DNA from: Actinomucor elegans
Taxonomy: Eukaryota; Mucoromycota; Mucoromycetes; Mucorales; Mucoraceae
Assembly: GCA_026027325.1 (NCBI GenBank)
Contig: JAMSLZ010000005.1
Location: 1,302,001-1,366,000, forward strand
Length of the DNA stretch: 64,000 nucleotides
Reading direction: 5' to 3'
Part shown: positions 1 to 10,296 of the stretch, piece by piece
How positions within the stretch are numbered: the first letter of the stretch is position 1
Layout: every line of letters starts with the position of its first letter
The notes under the pieces: model-generated
What the model was told of the DNA's origin: nothing
Seen by the model: only the letters and a program-made list of their open reading frames with translations
Databases searched by the model: none
Made by a program: the position numbers and the translations under genes

Positions 1-686
1 ACATTTCTTAATGAATAAACCAATAACCATATCTGTATATAAACCATTATGCTATCTTTTTAACTATTAAGTACTAGTATGTGTCCTGGAAAGGTTATTG
101 GAACAAATTAACAAGTTGGCGGGTCGCTATTAATGGCCAGAAATGCTATATAATTGAAAAAAGATTGTGCTAGAAAGTCAATATGAATAGTTAAATGCTT
201 GGGATGCTATAGCTCCACTTAAATCTCATAATTAGCCTCATTTAGTCTGTTATGCGGTAACAAAATTCTCAACATATACTCAAAGCTTGTAGGAACAAAA
301 CTGTGTTATGAATTGTGCTATTCCGATGCCTCTTATACTGTCAAAAGGGCTACAAAGACTTTTTTCTGTGGATCAGTAAGCAGCTTTAATTACAAAATTA
401 TGGAGACAAGTATAACAATAGATAAATGACAAAACAAGATTGACAATAGACAATAGTTTTCTTTCATCACTGCATGATATCTTCATTGATAGAGATGATA
501 GTTTGTGAAGGATGGAAAGAAATATTATCAAACATAGAATGAAAATGAATCTTTCATATTTGAAATGTAGTAATAAAAACGATAATTATATGTGCAAAGA
601 TATAGGAGCTCCAGCTATAATTAACACATTTTTTGAGGGTTTGTATTATGCTAATAATTTCACAAAAATTCGAGGATAATTGGTTG
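1..686. other. intergenic, no gene seen
   Basis: AT-rich sequence without a convincing open reading frame, splice pattern or RNA gene. It lies 3' of the decayed LINE reverse transcriptase that is read on the minus strand. Confidence 0.5.
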
Positions 687-1230
687 TCATACAACGGACT
701 TGCTAGAGTAGTAAACGAGGAGATGTGCTGTATCTTCCTTACAGTCTGAATAAAGAATGCAGGTAGGGGGTAAAGCGAATGTCTTGATGAATCCGTGCAA
801 TAATAACTTCCGATTTGGTATTTTATATAATACGGACCGATATATTACGTTTCTTGAATCATAAGAAAGTATCAAGGACCAAAACCAGAGCCACCGAATT
901 TTTCAAATGCTGTAGAAATATGCTGGAATATATAGCAGTTGGAAATGAACTGTATAATAATCTTTGGTAGTTTAAACTTATAAGCAAGGTCATCAAAAGG
1001 TGGGTCCAGTCTGATAAATAATCTGACTAAGGAAAGGAATATATGTTGTGTCATAGAGAGAATCAAGGTTAACGAAAGTAGATCGCCTTGTTTAATTCCT
1101 CTTGGTTTACGAATCGACTTAATGGAGTAATCATTGATGTTGACCTTGATGGTATTATACTAGTAAATTGTCACATGAAGTTAATAATTGTGTCAAAGAA
1201 TCCAAATTTTTTGAGAGAGCCTTTCATAGG
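687..1230 (-). mobile_element. decayed LINE (non-LTR) reverse transcriptase fragment
   Basis: Read on the minus strand, about 1150-872 encodes a stretch containing RGIKQGDLLS, the conserved reverse-transcriptase motif of non-LTR retrotransposons, preceded by VNINDYSIKS, the usual 'I.VNG' context. Slightly upstream, LKKFGFFDTIINFM matches the RT segment before it but is followed by a stop. The next frame, 875-687, reads KIPNRKLLLHG...PTC...DTAHLLV, which resembles the zinc-binding C-terminal domain (zf-RVT). In an intact element these two segments are separated by a few hundred residues; here only about 200-300 bases lie between them. The piece is therefore a relic with stops, a frame change and an internal deletion. 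No poly(A) tail or target-site duplication is visible. Confidence 0.7.
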
Positions 1231-2438
1231 TAATAGAGACTAACATGCTATATATCTATTAGGCTACTAGGGTGTTTTCTTAGTATTTATTGTCTGTCGA
1301 ATATGAAATAAATTCGGTCAGAAATCAAAATGAAAAGTTTGCTAGAGTTTTGAGTGCTTTTTTAATGACAAAACAATACCAGTGTTACAAAAATGTATTA
1401 TGTAATAGCACTTATGTGGTATTGACTGATGCATCTGATGATGTTAAAATATTTAATATTTTTTTGAGCCTAACGAGTTATCTTTGAGAAACACCAATTT
1501 ATGTTTTTTAGAGAATGTATCCTTAACTCGCGTATTTTATAAAAAAAAACACAGTTGTACGCTCTCAAATATAGTCCATCTAAGGCACTTAAAGTTTTTC
1601 CTATTATCATTATCATGTCTCATAAAAAAAAATTGAATATAATGTATACCTTCGTCATTTTTTAGGATTCATCTCATTTTGGACTCATTTTCAACATCTC
1701 TAGATCTCTCAATTGATCCTGGTTAAGTATTGCATCTGATAACAAGTGCATATTCAGAATGAACTACCGCATCTATCAAAACTATGTTAAACTAAAGTAC
1801 AATGATTTTGTTAGTAATAATGCTAGTGATAAATTTCATTTAGTTCATAACTTGATATAATCTATAAATCTCCCAGTTAATCTCACTTAACTGTTGCATG
1901 TATTGCATGTAATAAATTTCAGACTAGCCAATTAGATTTGTTGCCTTTACTAAGATCCTATGAAAAGGTTCCCGATTTCTAGGTTCTTCAAGATATATAA
2001 TCAATTGAAACAACTAAAAAGATTCATCGCTTATTTTTAGAATCAATGTTAAATATGAATGGTTTACAGTTTTCATTAAAATAAAGAACAGGATTCTATC
2101 ACGTAGTTTATTATTGTGAATCTTACGTGATATCTTACTATGTTGACAATCTCCGATAAGCCTAAATTATTACATTAGATTTCTATTTAACTGCAGCACA
2201 ATGAATATTAAAAGTTTAGACAGGTAGAATGAAATTAATATCGGTAACCTTGACTCCGCGCTCCGAGAAAAAACACCTGATTGTAGCAGGAAAAAGGAGA
2301 AAGTTTTCTTGTCTAGTTTCAACTTGCTCATCCCAGGTTTTCTTTCCTAAACCTCAATCACTTTCTAGTTAATTTAAACAAGAAAGCTATTATTTCAAAG
2401 TTCAAGGTTCTGTAGCATTAAAAAGAGATCATATTAAT
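1231..2438. other. intergenic; one dispersed-repeat copy
   Basis: No gene seen. Positions 1701-1800 carry a plus-strand copy of the ~100-bp dispersed repeat (see the entries at 15175 and 25495). The last 150 bases probably contain the promoter and 5' UTR of the gene starting at 2439; a pyrimidine-rich stretch ending in CTTTCTAG near 2369 could be a 5' UTR splice acceptor. Confidence 0.4.
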
Positions 2439-3704
2439 ATGAAACCAAGATCTAGACGACCTCAAAGTGACCATAGAAATAAGAATAGAAGAGCGGCTTT
2501 TTGCAAAAATCGCGTTCCCGTTATGGCGTCGCCTGAACAGATTCAAAAATATGAAAGTATCTTGGATATAGCTCAAGAGAAAGGTCTTACAATGTATCAG
2601 GTACTCGAACCTTTTTCTCATCCAGATAACGCTGAATGTGGGAAACTGGTGGTTTTGACCCATTTGCTTTATCGTTTACAAGTCAGACAATGTGTAAGAT
2701 AGATTGGAGCAAAAAAAGAATGATGATTCACATTCTTCTTCAACTATTCAGGATTTGGATATCGCTGTAATCTGTGCAAATGATCGTTCTGAGAAACTAC
2801 TGTTTGATTCATTGACTGATCGTGGCCTCATATACCAATCTATATCCACTTTGTTGCCTGAAAAAGATAGTTTTGGTGTTATTGTAAAGCTAAGAGGAGG
2901 ATGTTTAGATGATAAGCCGGTAAGTTGACGCGCTTTAATAATATGAAACGTGTCTACGGGCTTTAAAACAATAATGTATAGATTATGAAAACAGCAGTGG
3001 ATCTAACCATTGCCTATGATGGTATATTCGAATATTCAGACATATTTTTAAAGCAGTTCAGCTACCCTTATGCACAAGACAAGACTCCAATGATACAACT
3101 GGTTACCATGGATACGGGCGAGGCTCGTTCAATAAGCAAACTGCAAAAGTATATGAAATACAGTGATGAATTCATTTCGTTGCGTCCCAATGAAATTGAA
3201 TTGTTCTATACTCCTTCTCGAACTTCTTGGTGCTCTCTTTTTACAGATTGGAACGAGTATGCTGCGGATGACATTATGCGATGGCTAGTTAGTACAGAAC
3301 TGGACTATAAATTTAAGTTTCCACCTGAAAATTCATCATTAAATGAAGTATATGAACAAGAAGCACAAGACAGGCTCCGCTACAAGCAAGATACATTTAA
3401 GTATCCCAGAGGAGGAAATTGGAGCAATTCAGAAGCTTATTTGAGACCAAGTTTGATGCGTATTCTATCGCCAAAAAAGCGAGAAGTAATAAGAAATCAA
3501 ATGAAGCATGCTGTCTCACTCGAACCATCCAGATTGCCACGCAAAGAAGAAGCAAAGCTGTTTAAACAGCCACAGCTCACTCATACGAAAGCGTCCGATC
3601 AACTAGAGAGGAATACTATAAACCAAACATCTCCAACTGCTTTATTGGCCATCGAACGTTTTAAATCTGAATTCCATGATAAGATACGATCATTACAACA
3701 ATAA
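2439..3704 (+). CDS. probable HDA1-complex subunit 2/3-like protein
   Basis: Three exons, 2439-2693, 2752-2919 and 2982-3704, joined in phase 0 give about 381 residues; both introns have GTAAGN donors and YAG acceptors. The order of segments resembles a degenerate SNF2-helicase C-lobe as in class II histone deacetylase complex subunits 2/3 (fungal Hda2/Hda3): VPVMASPEQIQKYESIL, then CGKLVVLTHLLYRL (cf. 'SGKL..L..LL'), then DLDIAVICANDRSEKLLFD, then VDLTIAYDGIF followed by MIQLVTMDTGEA. No helicase catalytic motifs are present, as expected for that family. The C-terminal third is basic and low in recognizable motifs, and the long coiled coil of yeast Hda3 is missing. The start is the first ATG after an in-frame stop; an upstream exon cannot be excluded. 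The family call is by remembered pattern only and is moderate. Confidence 0.5.
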
Positions 3705-4947
3705 ATCCCACTTTTGCTCAAGCCAGTAGCCTTCTTTTTTTTTAAAAAAACTTTTCCCTCACACCTAGCAAATAAAGTTCGGTGATACATATAAAACAAA
3801 AAAAGGGGATTCCTTCAGAACACCAATGATTGTTTCTTAGATCAATAAATTACAAAGATGTTCCCACTGGAATCAACGCTCTAATGCCGTTCCTATCAAC
3901 AGATAGGCTATATTTAATTAGACTGTCTATCTGTAGGATATCAGTATATCATTCTCTTTAGCTGATTAATTAATGTTTTTTCAAGGCAAGTCACTATATC
4001 CTCACACTTGATCTTTTTATACCCTTTACGGGTTTATCCAAAAAATATTTTTGATTTTGACTTTGATCTACATTGTAATACCACATATCAAACTGCTGCT
4101 ATTTCTTTAACACGTATATACATACTAAATTAAGAGATTTTTTTTTAATTTTGATCGACTAAGATAAAACTGTTAGTCTGTATGGACTCTGTAAAACCGA
4201 AAAGACTGACTAATACCGAACACAGCTATGAAACTAAGCTTGTACTATTGCTTTTAATACCTTACAAACTTTTCATTGAGCAAGTGTAACCAATTGGTGC
4301 AAATATTTTTTAATTGAGACCAGTAGTAGCAGAAGATGTAGTAAAATGAATATAATTATTGATAATATAGGAAGATCAGATTGATGTGATTTTTTTTTAG
4401 ATTGTCTTTCAGTAAACTAGAAACCATATATATTATATGAGCAGAAGCTAGTGAATAAAAAACAAAAATTGGCAAACCAGAACAAATGACTAGATATTAA
4501 TCATCAGTCATCAATGGGTCCCATTAGATGAATAGTATACCACCTATATTCCAATCGGAGAACACTGGGGAGGAACCGTCTCCTTCTTTATCTTGAGCAA
4601 TGCCTGTACCTAATGAGCAAGACCCAGCTAATCTCCAGAGCACCTCTTCTTTCTTATCCAGTGTCCTGAAACAAGTCTGAAGAGGTTATCAAAACCTAAA
4701 TGTTTAAAAGAGCATTTATATTTATGTATATATGAACAAATGCTTTTACCTTTAGCATATCCTTTTTTTTTTTAAACCATTTTTTACTGTCTGGTTGTGT
4801 CACGTATGGTTTGGACCACGTTGTATACCAATGAGGCATTTACATTGGCTAATTTGATATCATAAACGTCAAAGATGGTGTGATATCAAATCTTTTTGAG
4901 TTTACAAGCTTTTTTCTCTCTTTTTTTTCTCTCTTGAAAATAATAAT
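3705..4947. other. intergenic with Rab promoter region
   Basis: No gene seen. A 10-bp inverted repeat, TTTGATATCA at 4853-4862 and TGATATCAAA at 4881-4890, sits about 60 bases before the presumed Rab start codon and could be a regulatory palindrome or hairpin. T-rich runs at about 4765 and 4920-4932 are typical of the promoters in this window. Confidence 0.4.
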
Positions 4948-5813
4948 ATGGTAAAGTATACATTATAACCTTATCTTCTTTTTTTTTGGGTTTCTAATAA
5001 TATCATGTTACACATTTAGTACTGCAGAGAATTCCAATATAAAATCCTAGTAGTCGGTGATCTCGGTACAGGAAAAACTTCTATTCTACGTCGATTTATA
5101 CACAATACTTTTTCTAGTAACTATAAATCAACAGTAAGTACAAGTAATCCAGTTTCTAAATGAGTTTCTTATAATATCTATATAGATTGGCGTTGATTTT
5201 GCTTTAAAGGTGGTGCAGTTGGAATCGGACATCATTGTTAGTCTACAACTTTGGGATATTGCAGGCCAGGAACGGTTTGGTAATATTACGCGAGTTTATT
5301 ATAAGGGCGCTATTGGTGCACTAGTAGTATACGATGTAACAAGACCTTCTACCTTTGAAAATATCATCAAATGGAAGCAAGATATGGATCAAAAAGTCCA
5401 ACTGCCGTTGGCTTGGGGTGGAGGAGACATACCCACCATTTTGTTAGCGAATAAGGTAAGTCCTGACTTTTCTTCAGAGGTTACGCATACTCATACTACC
5501 CTGTAGATTGACCAGCACAATAATCCCAAGTCCGCGAAAGAAATGGACGACTTTTGTGCAGACCAAGGGTTTGTTCAATGGTAATGGACTATACAGTTTA
5601 ATATACATATAGGCTAATAGTCCATATAGGTTCGAAACTTCAGCAAAGGAGAATAAGGGTATAGAAGAAGCTACGAAATGCTTGATTAATTACATTGTGC
5701 AACTGGAACTGTCAAAAAGCAACGACAGTGATTATGAACTAGACTTTAGTCATACTGATACCATTGCGCTGGACATTAAGCCAAATAAAAGTAATAACTC
5801 AAACTGCTGTTGA
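4948..5813 (+). CDS. Rab32/Rab38-family small GTPase
   Basis: Five exons: 4948-4950 (ATG only), 5020-5133, 5186-5455, 5507-5580 and 5630-5813, giving 214 residues. The P-loop GDLGTGKTS lies at about 14-22, WDIAGQERFGNITRVYYKGA at 62-81, NKID at 128-131 (split by an intron) and ETSAK at 156-160; the protein ends in Cys-Cys, the geranylgeranylation signal. The Ala in WDIAGQ and the phrase ERFGNITRVYYK are hallmarks of the Rab32/38/29 group, which in animals and amoebae acts on lysosome-related organelles and mitochondria-associated membranes. The start is inferred: exon 2 is open back to a perfect acceptor at 5019 with a CTAAT branch site, and the nearest upstream ATG (4948) is immediately followed by a GTAAAG donor, so the start codon stands alone in its exon. 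It is convergent with the next gene, 56 bases away. Confidence 0.88.
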
Positions 5814-5869
5814 AAGAGCAGATAAAACACGTGTTGAATCTATTCAAGTGGAGTTTATTTACAGTAATT

Positions 5870-6644
5870 TTAAGTATCCTTCTTACTGGATCTGCTAGCA
5901 GAAGCTGCTGCTTCACGACGAGCTGCAGATTTCTTCAACACATCCTGAACCTGTTCTCTAGCAACCAATTTCTTTTGACGATCCTTTTCCAACAACACAC
6001 TATCAGCCAAAAGGCTATGGAATGCATAGTACACGCCAACCAATAATGAAATAAACAGGAGGATCAAAGTGGCCTGGAAAGTAAGCCACTTGAATCGAAT
6101 TACATAGGCTGTAATCAATTCGACAGTCTTGTTGCGAGAGGGAAATGCCTTGATGAGACCAAAAATGAAAAACGACTCCAAAAGATCAGCAGCCCAGTTC
6201 AAGACAGGAATCCATACACCAGGACGCTTTGATTCAGGTGCTTGCTTATAAGCCCAACTGCAAATGACAATGATAGGAATAGTACGAGCAGTAACAAACA
6301 CGATATCATAAAACAAATAGGTCAAATAAGCTTGTCTTCCTTTAGCACCATAACTGTTTAAAGCATAAAACACATCATTGGAGGTTGTAGGATGTTGATA
6401 TTCTAGAATGTCTAAAGTAGCTTCACCGTCAGAATCATAACCCAATGGATTGATAATCTAAAGGATCTATTATCAGCCTGTTATATAAGTTTACCACGCG
6501 TATATCTTTTACCATAGCATATTTATAAAGTCGATCCAAAGTGATCTTGGCCACTACAACTGCGAATATAAGCATACGCGCGTTCAAGAAGCAATTCAAC
6601 AAGGTTTGTGTCAATTTAGGAGAGGGATCTAATCTGAATTTCAT
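5870..6644 (-). CDS. fungal multispanning membrane protein of unknown function
   Basis: Two exons on the minus strand: 6644-6495 and 6457-5870, giving 245 residues with a 37-nt intron. An alternative donor 18 bases earlier (exon 1 ending at 6513) keeps the frame, drops VKDIRV and gives a more usual 55-nt intron; I cannot decide between them. I do not recognize the family. Hydrophobic segments are visible near residues 20-38 (ARMLIFAVVVAKI), around 90-115, around 130-150 and around 165-190, followed by a strongly basic, Ala-rich tail ending ASASRSSKKDT. Charged N-terminus, four membrane spans and a lysine-rich cytosolic tail would suit an endoplasmic-reticulum membrane protein, but that is inference. 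The start codon is the first in-frame ATG, with A-rich sequence before it. Confidence 0.8.
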
Positions 6645-7029
6645 TTTTGTATTAATCAGAAAGAGAAAAAAGAGATGAGAGTGAGATGAGGCAAGAATAA
6701 GAGATATAAACTCAACCGGGAAAATAAAACTCTAGGAAACCCGGAACATCACGGTAAAATCAAAATGGTTTCATTTTGCCATCATATTGACGCGATCATT
6801 TAATTTCCCATATCATTATCATTTGACCTTCGATTTAGTGATGATTGTTTAGTGATATTCTTTGTTTGCCATCATATCATCATCATCAAGTCAAGAAGCA
6901 TGAGGTCTTTTAGTAGTGAAAGATAAATAAACAGCCATTGGATTAAAAAAAGAAAAAGAAAAAGGGCTTAAATAAACAAATGCATGAAGAATATTGAGCA
7001 AATCAAAAACAGCATTAATCTCAATCAAG

Positions 7030-7110
7030 GCAGCAATAGATGCAACAATTCATCTAGAGCATGATCTATTAATCAGATGCGACATTCGGCCGAGATCGAC
7101 CGAGATTTGA
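7030..7110 (-). repeat. dispersed ~100-bp repeat copy
   Basis: Contains TTAATCAGATGCGACATT followed by a CGAGATC tail, the reverse complement of the family core. Degenerate against other copies in the window. Confidence 0.45.
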
Positions 7111-7649
7111 CACGTCGATTAAAAGATCCATGTTAATTTTGTAATATCAAACAGAAATTCAGTGTTGACATTGAATTAATTACATTCAAAATCAAAATCG
7201 TAATGTACAAGGTTATAGAAGCAGATTTAGTTTTTCGTGTTCAATAAAGTTTTCAGAGAATAAAATCGTTCAAGTAATATATGTATTTTTTTTTTTTGGA
7301 AGAAAAGTATTGATATGTTGTCGGGGTTAATCACTGGATATCAGTGCTTTATATAGTTAAGTCTGGAAGAGCGCTGAACCAAACGAATGCTCAGTAAAAA
7401 ACCTGATGATATACTTAAAAAAAAAAAGGGTATAATATTAATATACTGCGAACATTAAACTGGTAAAATCTTAACTTTTGAAAAGAAACTATAACAAGAA
7501 TATTATTATATATAATATCGTTGTTTCGAAACCCGACTGTATTTAGATATGGTATTTGACCAGAATCTTTGGAGATCTATATGTCATTAGATAGGCTATA
7601 GGCATATGTAATTTACAGACCAATCGTTGATGGATGAACTAATTGATTA

Positions 7650-7745
7650 TTTTTTAAATCAAACAATGGTCCTGTTAGATTGAGTGCCTCATTCTGCGCA
7701 GCTGCTAGTCTTTGGATGCGTCATTAAACCGAAATTGGTTGACAG
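7650..7745 (-). repeat. dispersed ~100-bp repeat copy, degenerate
   Basis: Carries AAACAATGGTCCTGTTAGAT, then CTCATTCTG and GGATGCGTCATTAAACCGA. These are the order and spacing of the family in reverse orientation. Confidence 0.4.
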
Positions 7746-8175
7746 TACATATCTAAAATACGATATCCTCATTGTACTTTAATTAAGCAATGGATTCTGT
7801 AGAATCAGTGCTTTATTCTAAATATGTGGTAACCATCATAGGCTTCCATTTCAGAAAAATTGCAGGTGCTTCCCTTGAACTAAAATTTCAAAGTTTTAAC
7901 ACTTTTGTATAGAATGAAGCCAGTAAATAGCAGATGGCTCGTAGAGAATTGAATATTAAATCATGTTGCAATGCCACGAAGATTTGACAGTCTTTGTTGC
8001 TATGCTCGGAGATTATGACAGCTGACTACTATAATTCAGGATTCCAATGGCTAGTCATGCAGTTTATCCCTTTCATGCTGACTGTAAGAATAACGATATT
8101 TAGAATCTCAATTTTTTCAATTAGGATAAAAAAATGATAAAAAGCTCAAAAGTGATGGTACAATCTAAAACAAGT

Positions 8176-9032
8176 TTATTGAGGAATATCTATTTTATAT
8201 GAGGATTCGGGTGTTACTTTGCCCTTTATTTCTTCATGCTTCTTTGCCTAATAAAAAAAACGCATTAAAGATTATATCCATTATCAAAAACTAGCATCCC
8301 AGTACTTACTCTCTCTTCTGTTAAACGTTCGTTCTTTACTTTGAGCTTTTCCTTACGAGCATCACTCTTGTTTCCTCCTCCTCCGGCTGTTAATTCAACA
8401 TTGATTTGTCTCTTTTTGAAATAAGTGTGATGGAAGGCCAAGGCTTTCTATAAACATCACGATTGTTCAGTATGTGTTGTATTTCCCATTTACTGGACGC
8501 TTACATTCAGATCCTTTGAGTTTTCAAACTCCATAAAAGCAAAACCTTTTGGTTTACCAGTTGCTTTATCCGTCAAAAGACGCACAGACTTGATAGTACC
8601 TGCTGATTCAAAATGTTTTTCAAGATCTTCTTTTGTTGTGGCATAAGGTAAATTGCCTGCGATTCGAAAGAAAAAAAAATAATAATACAAAGGTTAGAGA
8701 TCCAAGTTGTCTAAAGGAGATCAGCTATATTTACCAACAAACACAATGTATCTACTGCCTTCCATATTGGAGCTCTTTTTGCTTCTTCTGTTCTTCTTTT
8801 TGTGAGGCTCAGCTGATCCTTCAACAGGGACCTCAATGGCCTCACCTGCTTTACGTTTGAGATCAGTGGGTTTCGATTCTTCCTTTTTCTTCTCTTCTTG
8901 AACTGGCTCAGTAGCTACAATTTCGTCTGATTCTGGCACAGCCATATCTTCTGTAAATTGAGGCTTCTTGGCTCTCTTTTTAAATGCTTCGGCCTTTTTC
9001 TCACGCTTTGTTAATTTCTTTTCTGCTGCCAT
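8176..9032 (-). CDS. NOP6-like RRM protein, ribosome biogenesis
   Basis: Four exons: 9032-8735, 8656-8505, 8447-8310 and 8247-8176, giving 219 residues. The first ~90 residues are Lys/Glu-rich with nuclear-localization-like clusters. One RRM follows: RNP2 as RYIVFVGNLPY (split by intron 1) and RNP1 as KGFAFMEF, so it covers about 95-170. After the RRM comes INVELTAGGGGNKSDARKEK and a basic tail. The phrase RYIVFVGNLP...KHF...G and the INVELTAGGGG segment match the fungal Nop6 family, small nucleolar RNA-binding proteins of the early pre-40S pathway. All donors and acceptors keep frame. It diverges from SURF1, with 164 bases between start codons that must hold both promoters. Confidence 0.78.
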
Positions 9033-9196
9033 TGTGTTTATTCAGAAATACAGAGGATAGAACAATTTTGCTTTTCGAGGTTTTCACTTTTCTTGAAAAG
9101 AGCAGTCGCATGAAAACGGTCACGCTTGCTTTTTGCTGGAGAACGAGTACTTGAGGTTCTGCCCCAGGCTTGAATGGACCAAGATTCGAATAAACA
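9033..9196. promoter_or_regulatory. divergent promoter NOP6-like / SURF1
   Basis: 164 bases between two outward-facing start codons. The stretch is less AT-rich than other intergenic DNA here and contains GAAAACGG and ACGCTTGC but no clear TATA box, consistent with a TATA-less bidirectional promoter for two housekeeping genes. This is inferred from geometry. Confidence 0.5.
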
Positions 9197-10235
9197 ATGT
9201 TTAGAAGACTTGCTCATTCTTTAGGTCGACAATGCAACACGCAACGCAGTCTGGCTGCTCGCCAAAGCACAAGGCGTCTTTTATCTACCGAAACTGATGC
9301 TGCAGCTGAACCAGCAGTAAAAGAAACCTACAGAGTCAAACAACGCAAGTTTGGTCTCGGTACTGCTCTGCTATGTACTATTCCCTTTTTTACTTTTGGT
9401 TTAGGAACATGGCAGGTACAAAGACTTCGCTGGAAAGTAAACTATATCTCTACTCTTGAAGACCGTTTGCATAGAGAAGCTATTCCTCTTCCAAGACGTA
9501 TAAAGTAAATGAAATGATACGTAGAATGATTACTAAGAAACTAATATTGTACCAAGTGCTGACGTCCTTGAGGATTATGAGTATCGCAAAGTGTATGCAA
9601 AGGGCCATTATAGACACGACCAAGAGATCTTATTAGGTCCTAGAACGAGAGGTGATGGTAATGCCGGCTATTTCGTTATTACGCCTTTTGAAAGAGATAA
9701 CGGAACTACTATCCTTGTAAAAAGAGGTTGGATCTCACCAGATAAAAAGGACCCAAAAACTCGACCTGAAAGCTTGACGACTGATGAGGTTGAAGTCGTA
9801 GGTTTGATTCGAGTAAATGAAGAGGTAATTTATGCGAAACTAGCAGACGGTATATGCTGACTCAAGAAATAGAGAAATGCTTTCACTCCAGACAACGATA
9901 TCAAGCACAATCAATGGTACTGGGCTGACGTGGATACGATTGCTCAACTAACAAATGCACAACCTGTCATGATTGAACGCGTATCAGGTAAGAAGATGGC
10001 TTAAACTATCTTGAAAGATGTCTAATTGGTTTTGTATTAAGATTTGTCACCTTCAAGGGAGTATTCATTGATTGAAAAGGGTATCCCTGTTGGAAGATCG
10101 CCTACGGTTGAAGTACGTAATCATCATTTGAATTATTTGATTACTTGGTATTCGCTTTCACTTGCAACCAGTGTTATGCTTTGGAGAGTATTAAGAAAAC
10201 CACCTGCTAGACCTGTTAAAATCAAACGTATTTAG
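9197..10235 (+). CDS. SURF1: SURF1/Shy1, cytochrome c oxidase assembly factor
   Basis: Four exons: 9197-9504, 9557-9824, 9873-9987 and 10042-10235, giving 294 residues. The first ~35 residues are rich in Arg, Ser and Ala without acids, a mitochondrial presequence. A first membrane span begins at about 51 and runs into GLGTWQVQRLRWK, the SURF1 signature. The middle carries the family block KGHYRHDQEILLGPR..., then GYFVITPFERDNGTTILVKRGWI. The second span is near the C-terminus, around LNYLITWYSLSLATSVMLW, followed by a basic tail. SURF1 acts in the inner membrane on early assembly of complex IV (heme a insertion into Cox1). The length agrees with the family (about 300). It is convergent with the vezatin-domain gene, 61 bases away. 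Confidence 0.95.
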
Positions 10236-10296
10236 ACATAAAACCAAGCATTTTTTTATTTATTTATTATAATGTAAGGAATATTTGTGGGGTATA

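Larger units (their letters stand above)
6645..8175. other. intergenic with two dispersed-repeat copies
   Basis: No gene seen. Minus-strand copies of the dispersed ~100-bp repeat lie at about 7030-7110 and 7650-7745. Just 5' of the membrane-protein gene (6645-6900) are several ATCATC-type runs and a CCGGG at 6716-6720. T and A tracts occur at 7280-7298 and 7418-7428. Confidence 0.45.
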
